In this document: positions 33,001 to 64,000 of the stretch, one piece after another
How the letters are laid out: the number at the start of each line of letters is the position of its first letter
Position numbering within the stretch: position 1 is the first letter of the stretch
Source: Brachynemurus nebulosus
Taxonomy: Eukaryota; Arthropoda; Insecta; Neuroptera; Myrmeleontidae
Direction of reading: 5' to 3'
DNA: 64,000 nucleotides
Assembly: GCA_035578155.1 (NCBI GenBank)
Contig: JAPWDM010000008.1
Location: forward strand, 5,504,847 to 5,568,846
Made by a program: the position numbers and the translations under genes
The notes under the pieces: generated by a model
Database searches by the model: none
Told to the model about the DNA's origin: nothing
Seen by the model: the letters and a program-made list of their open reading frames with translations, nothing else

Positions 33001-33914
33001 TAGATATTTTTGAATGGGATATTGGTATCATGATGCATGTAGCATAATAGACACACAATGTAGCCAATGTAGCATGATGGACTATAGATAATATAGTAAT
33101 ACAGTCCTTGTATAGGTATATTATCTTTGAATTTCAACTTGAACTTACTTGAAATTGAAAATATTGAAATTATTTGAATAAAAAATATTACATACCTATT
33201 TTGAGTGCAAGATGTATTCAAATAGTTTAAACAATTTTAATCAAAGGTAAATACATTAATTTTTTTCAGCAGTTTCTTTTTCGGAATTATTCCTGTTGGT
33301 GTTAATACCTACATAATATGGCAAGTAGTTATAATTCATGCACATGAATTGACATGACATGCATCTTGGACACGCATCACCAAATTTCTTGATGCATTGT
33401 TTTGACGCATCAAATGCAACAATGAACTTTTGATTTTTCGTTGTGATGCGTCTGATGCGTTTTTGAACTTTTGACTCTGCCTCATGCAAGCAGTGATGCA
33501 TTTTTGAAGTTAGCCTTATTTAAATTGTAATTATATATCTTTCTTCCTTGTAGCTGTATTACCAAATAACCCGATACTGTATGTAGACTTTTCACTGTAG
33601 CAACATTAAAAATTCAAATTAAAAAAAAAAAAAATAACAAATAACAAATATTTAACCCTTAGGCTATCGCTCGGGGTATTCAAAAAAATGATGGTCTTTT
33701 ATATTTGGACATACGCGAATGCGGTTTTGATGCTGAAAGTAAATTTATAATTAAAAAGAAATTATACTACAACGACTGTTTGAAACGAAAACGTAAATTT
33801 AACGTCGCAGACGTGCCAGAAGAGGATGACAATGAAATCGCATCCACCATTATCGAAGAAACTGCTGAAGAAGACGTGGAAGAAGAAGATGAAATCGCCG
33901 ACAATACGATTTAA
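26814..33914 (+). CDS. DRC5: Dynein regulatory complex subunit 5 (TCTE1) homologue, complete, 4 exons
   Basis: Leucine-rich-repeat subunit of the nexin-dynein regulatory complex, which ties neighbouring outer doublets together and controls dynein in motile cilia and sperm flagella. Exons 26814-27095, 29695-30347, 31742-32003 and 33663-33914 join without frame break to 482 codons (vertebrate TCTE1 about 500). The N-terminal part has LCLRVLIEIFERHQFLD and HLPPTLPLEFTIPLI. A family block FEFNLFEFSVNDCRNLA (residues about 216-232) precedes LRRs such as LEILKLSNNMIGPDGAK, LRHLDLRFNPLEPTG and LRYLDISNNFCGIEGGK. The last exon ends with an acidic tail (residues about 450-480) not typical of vertebrate TCTE1. 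AATAAA lies 18 bp after the stop. The gene is head to head with the ATPase-like gene and convergent with ATRX. Insects lack most motile cilia, so a sperm role is likely. Confidence 0.92.
27149..27842. mobile_element. TA-flanked element, about 694 bp, in DRC5 intron 1
   Basis: Starts CCGTAAAATGG and ends CCACTCTACGG, flanked by TA. GGGCCAA-type motifs recur inside both ends. It hosts the nested MITE at 27487-27687. Confidence 0.6.
27487..27687. mobile_element. 201-bp palindromic MITE with TA duplication
   Basis: Ends CCGTCAAACGGGAATATTTG and the inverse of CAAATAGTCCCATTTGACGG. The inverted arms run about 50 bp and include GGTGGGGCTATTTGGAAC. Confidence 0.78.
27870..28260. repeat. Dispersed repeat with TGACGTCA motifs
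   Basis: Related to 38300-38720 (AATGACGTCACA, TGGCGC and GAAAATTATTAGAAT-type blocks). An inverted pair AGAACTAGTATCAAGTA/TACTTGATACTAGTTCT lies at about 28097-28190. Confidence 0.5.
28349..28506. mobile_element. 158-bp MITE flanked by TTAA
   Basis: Ends CACCTTAACGGTCATTGA and the inverse of TATGACCGTCATGGTG, flanked by TTAA at 28345-28348 and 28507-28510, the piggyBac-type target. A degraded relative is at about 35050-35100. Confidence 0.65.
28570..29677. mobile_element. 1108-bp pogo/Tigger-like element next to DRC5 exon 2
   Basis: Ends CAGTAGAACCGCTCATAAGT and the inverse of ACTTATGAGGGATTCTACTG, flanked by TA. About 870 bp of its length is a second, nested element. Confidence 0.8.
28659..29525. 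mobile_element. 867-bp TTAA-flanked element nested in the pogo-like element
   Basis: Ends GGGGGGAGTTCA and TGAACTCCTCCC with TTAA on both sides. Termini resemble those of the 39715-42024 and 58185-60475 elements. Only short frames. Confidence 0.68.
29695..30347 (+). CDS. DRC5: DRC5 exon 2
   Basis: 653 nt, acceptor tttaaag and donor AAAAG|gtacag. It carries DGIYWKRSYISRW, the FEFNLF block and the first LRRs. Its acceptor lies only 17 bp after the end of a 1.1-kb transposon. Confidence 0.92.
30412..30702 (+). CDS. Unidentified small reading frame inside DRC5 intron 2
   Basis: 96 codons from ATG 30412, same strand as the host gene. The composition looks coding: a lysine-rich start (VIFLKGTKIKKDIN), then FHNYRARCRRQMTW, TPLPLPNDYDTYNK and NVLMQYVDVAACTYH. 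I do not recognise the family. The last 15 residues (from VSFLRV) are encoded by the left terminal repeat of a 425-bp element starting at 30655. The original protein therefore either ended elsewhere or is spliced: the repeat starts GTGAGT, a good donor. It could be a nested gene, an intron-embedded retrocopy, or a remnant. Confidence 0.4.
   Translation: MSGVPVVQKEPKVIFLKGTKIKKDINLLFHNYRARCRRQMTWTPLPLPNDYDTYNKTHQLYQHKHANVLMQYVDVAACTYHVSFLRVAISITTKFL
30655..31079. mobile_element. 425-bp TIR MITE in DRC5 intron 2
   Basis: Ends GTGAGTTTTTTGAGAGTTGC and the inverse of CAACTATCGAAAAACTCAC, followed inwards by CCATTTCTATTACA and TGTAATAAAAATGG. It contributes the last 15 codons of the frame at 30412-30702. 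Confidence 0.7.
31742..32003 (+). CDS. DRC5: DRC5 exon 3 (LRRs)
   Basis: 262 nt, acceptor tttttag and donor AAA|gtaagt. It encodes SLAYVLQSDNTCPLRHLDL, LLASTGLTEIEAIALGNW and LRYLDISNNFCG, i.e. consecutive LxxLxLxxN-type repeats. Confidence 0.92.
32651..32845. repeat. Palindrome with hammerhead-like core
   Basis: Arms ATATGAAAATAATTTGCGTT and complement, including TACGAACCGGTTT. On the minus strand 32740 to 32711 reads CTGATGATGAGC, a loop, then GCTCGAAACCGG. Located in DRC5 intron 3. Confidence 0.65.
32886..33519. mobile_element. TIR-bounded region rich in TGATGC motifs
   Basis: Ends AGGGTAACTTCAAAAATG and the inverse of CATTTTTGAAGTTAGCCTTA. TGATGC or its complement recurs many times inside. 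DRC5 intron 3. Confidence 0.5.
33663..33914 (+). CDS. DRC5: DRC5 exon 4 with stop
   Basis: Acceptor cccttag. It encodes AIARGIQKNDGLLYLDIREC, a basic segment (LKRKRKF) and an acidic tail ending ADNTI and TAA. Confidence 0.92.
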   Translation, partial: AIARGIQKNDGLLYLDIRECGFDAESKFIIKKKLYYNDCLKRKRKFNVADVPEEDDNEIASTIIEETAEEDVEEEDEIADNTI

Positions 33915-33931
33915 TCAAAAATAATTAAAGG

Positions 33932-33937
33932 AATAAA
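33932..33937 (+). terminator. Polyadenylation signal AATAAA of DRC5
   Basis: Canonical hexamer 18 bp past the DRC5 stop. The 3' UTR would be very short. Confidence 0.6.
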
Positions 33938-34742
33938 GTTAACGTACGTTTGTTTTGTGGATTATATGGCACATAAAATGGCGTGCTGAATTCCTTGGAT
34001 GCGCGCGCCGCTATATATGAATTACAAAAATGGCGCGCTTTTTTTTCAACAGCAAAAATAGTCTACGTTTAACCTTGTTTGGTTTAATTTCTGATCACAC
34101 AATAAAAAAAATAAAAATTATTAAAAATAAATTTAAAAAACTTATTCTCATTTTATTAAGATAAGTTTAAATTAGGATATATAAAAATTGGATATATTTT
34201 AAAATAAATAAAATTTGCATACAACATTTAGTCTTACGGTCTTACTAAAGGAGTTGAAGTATTTTAAAGACTAACAACTAAAATCAATCACAAAATTAAA
34301 AGTTTTTTTTTTTTCTAATTATTTCTCAACACAAATGTTCACAGAACTGAAAAGGTGCGGCTTATTTACAACAATAAGCGAACATAACATTTTGTTTGTT
34401 TTTGAATAAACAAAAAAAGTTAATTTGTTTAAATCATTAGCAACCCTGGATGAACCACACACAACTACGTATAAATGAAACGATTAGAACGCTATCTGTA
34501 AAATAAAAACGGAATCCATTTTGTGAAAAATGGAGTTTTTGAAACAAAATGGCGTGTCTCACGTAAAAATTTAATTGAATTTTTTCTTTCTTTTCTGAAA
34601 AATACCAAAAAGTTAAGTACTTTTTGAATATACGTAGCATATGTAGTTCAAATTAAGATACTTGCAATCACTTAACGCACTATAATTTAGGTTATGTCAC
34701 TACTTACAGTTAAAAATTACAGTGAAAACTCCCCATAATCGC
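33938..34742. other. Intergenic, nothing recognised
   Basis: Lies between the convergent DRC5 and ATRX genes. AT-rich, no exon or repeat boundary. Confidence 0.4.
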
Positions 34743-34915
34743 CGTGTTCGTTGTTGAGTTTTTCTGTTCAAAGTGAGCTGTTAGCGCATGCGCAAGAACA
34801 TTTTTGTGAAGTACTCATATTAATATGAAGTGGAGCATGCGTATTCCATAAAAAAAGTTCTTGCGCATGTGCCAACAGCTCACTTTGAGCAGAAAAGCTC
34901 AGCAACGAACACGGC
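34743..34915. mobile_element. Palindromic MITE, about 170 bp
   Basis: Arms GCCGTGTTCGTTGTTGAG and inverse, continuing through AAAGTGAGCTGTTAGCGCAT. About 60-bp arms with few mismatches. Confidence 0.72.
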
Positions 34916-35156
34916 CAGTGACGGAAATGGTTACATTATAAAGTGTATTCCTGTTACAACGAAACGCCGAACTGATACACTATTTTGACAGCTAATACAA
35001 TCTCTATGGAACTGTTGACATGGTACACTGTTGTGTCGTTGTTGGTCAGGTTTCACTTGACGTCGTACGACGTCCACGACCATTAACGTGTTAATAAAAT
35101 ACTTTTCCATTGTTTGTTGACGGATTTTAAAAAATTTTTTCATCGATTTATTGGGA

Positions 35157-35310
35157 AATCAAATGGAGGCGTGGTTTCATATTTAGTCTACCGGCAGTAG
35201 TTTCTTCATTCATCACCAGATGGCAAAAACTGATACTTAAAAAAATGGTAGCAATTTGGAATTATCCGTTTTTATTTGAAATCAGTAAATTATTATGAAA
35301 AAATTAGAAT
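35157..35310 (+). repeat. Dispersed direct repeat, copy 1
   Basis: AATCAAATGGAGGCGTGG ... CACCAGATGGCAAAA, also found at 42746-42900. Confidence 0.65.
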
Positions 35311-35319
35311 GACATTAAT

Positions 35320-35920
35320 GACGCTGCCAATGGGGTATGGCATACAGCTTCCTCGTACTCGTAAAAGATTTTAAAACAGTATTCTACCAAATATATATAC
35401 GGTGAAATTATATTTTCGCCTTAAAGTTCATAAAAAATTGTTATAACTCAAAATACTTAAAGGCTAAATTATAAAATAATAGCAAAAATATTTTACAAAT
35501 TAATCCTCAAAATACTTTAAAAATTTGAGTGAAGTAGAACTAGCAGTAAATAAGATATTGACATTTAATGGGATTTCATGGTAGCGCCGTGGATACTATT
35601 ACTCCAAATGCAATTTGTAGGGGATCATCTAGGAACCAGACCGCATAATTTCTGACAATTTCACAAAAAAAAATTGAATAGCTCAGAAGTTATGCCACTT
35701 GGTGCAATTTAGTATACTAATGGAATGACATGGTAGCGGCGTAGCTACCGTTACTCCGATTTCGATTAAATTCATAGGAGACCATCTAGGGACCAAACTG
35801 CATAATTTCTGCAAATTTCATTAAAAACAATCGAATAGTTCAGAAGTTATGCCACTTGGTGCAAACTGGCAAAACACAGACGGACAGACAGACAGACACC
35901 AAACCAAAATTGTTCAGGAA
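35320..35920 (+). repeat. Dispersed repeat (CACAGCTTCCTCGTAGTCGT family), copy 2
   Basis: Longer copy with an internal partial duplication of the TGCCACTTGGTGCAA block. It ends near the CAGACGGACAGACAGACAG tail at 35877-35897. Lies between the DRC5 and ATRX 3' ends. Confidence 0.65.
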
Positions 35921-36541
35921 GCTCTAAAACGTAAAATGTGCGTAAAAAATTTTATTTTAGAGCGAAAATTTTTTTTATTTTTCAAAAGTGTTCACAATGC
36001 TTCCGCTACTTTAGACTAGTCTCGGAAGAAAAATTGTTTAATTTGTAAATTGTAAACTAAACAATTATCAAAATCTAATAAACAAACCTTGCCTATTGAT
36101 AATAGCTATTTTTTGGGCCACTAGTAGTTCGCGTATCGAAATTTTACGATTCTCAAACTAAAAATATCGTTATAGAGAATTTTCACTGCATACTTAAATT
36201 TATAATGCGTTCGGTTTAACGCATGCGCAATGATACGTTAAGTGATTGTGAATTGAATAGAACTTTTTGAATAAATTAACTGTAATGGTTCCCATTAATA
36301 AATTACATCATTTCAAAATTACCCTAATTTCAAATTATACATACAACTTTAAAGTTTGAACTGTTCTCAAAAATTGAGATCTCGAGATTACTTCAATACA
36401 ACTTGTTATGAATAAAAGTTTAAAAAATATTAATTGTGATGGTTATTTTGAGTTTTTGAGTATATAAGTTGTAAAGAAGTAATCGGCTGCTCAAATATCT
36501 CAAGAAAAAAAGAAAGAAAATTTACAATACGGTTTTTTTTT

Positions 36542-64000
<27,459 letters not shown>

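Overview
The window is nuclear DNA of an animal, most likely an insect. It is strongly AT-rich, has spliced genes with GT..AG introns, and is packed with short terminal-inverted-repeat (TIR) DNA transposons, MITEs, palindromes and TA microsatellites. I could not fix the insect order from the sequence.

Three conserved spliced genes are present. (1) Minus strand, 26716 down to 15449: the first seven coding exons (about 533 codons) of a divergent Na+/K+-ATPase alpha-subunit paralogue. The second half of the protein is not found anywhere below 15449. (2) Plus strand, 26814-33914: a complete four-exon gene (482 codons) for the leucine-rich-repeat protein TCTE1/DRC5 of the nexin-dynein regulatory complex of motile cilia and sperm flagella. 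(3) Minus strand, from the window edge at 64000 down to 36542: the last twelve coding exons (915 codons) of the SNF2-type chromatin remodeller ATRX/XNP. Genes 1 and 2 are head to head with only 97 bp between start codons. Genes 2 and 3 are tail to tail.

Layout. 1-15.4 kb: no conserved exon, but many TIR elements, two hAT-type MITEs with intact 8-bp duplications, and an orphan acidic reading frame with IKxE-type motifs at 10.6-10.96 kb. 15.4-26.7 kb: the ATPase, with introns holding palindromes, a minisatellite split by a hAT-like insertion, and an element carrying a THAP-like zinc-finger N-terminus. 26.8-33.9 kb: DRC5, with introns filled by nested TA- and TTAA-flanked elements, plus a small unidentified reading frame in intron 2. 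34-36.5 kb: intergenic repeats. 36.5-64 kb: ATRX, whose short introns (67 bp) contrast with 2-4 kb introns consisting almost wholly of TTAA-flanked elements, palindromes and a head-to-head array with six heat-shock-element-like sites.

How the parts fit: DRC5 is axonemal, and its 97-bp shared upstream region with a divergent Na,K-ATPase suggests co-expression, perhaps in testis (inference). ATRX silences repeats in other animals, so its own repeat-loaded introns are a curiosity rather than evidence of function. The most unusual structures are the inverted heat-shock-element array (44.9-45.5 kb), the nested 3.3-kb palindromic element (46.8-50.1 kb), two groups of perfect TATCGATA sites (62.1 and 63.2 kb), hammerhead-like cores in two palindromes, and a tRNA-Ala-like sequence inside an inverted repeat (41.7 kb).
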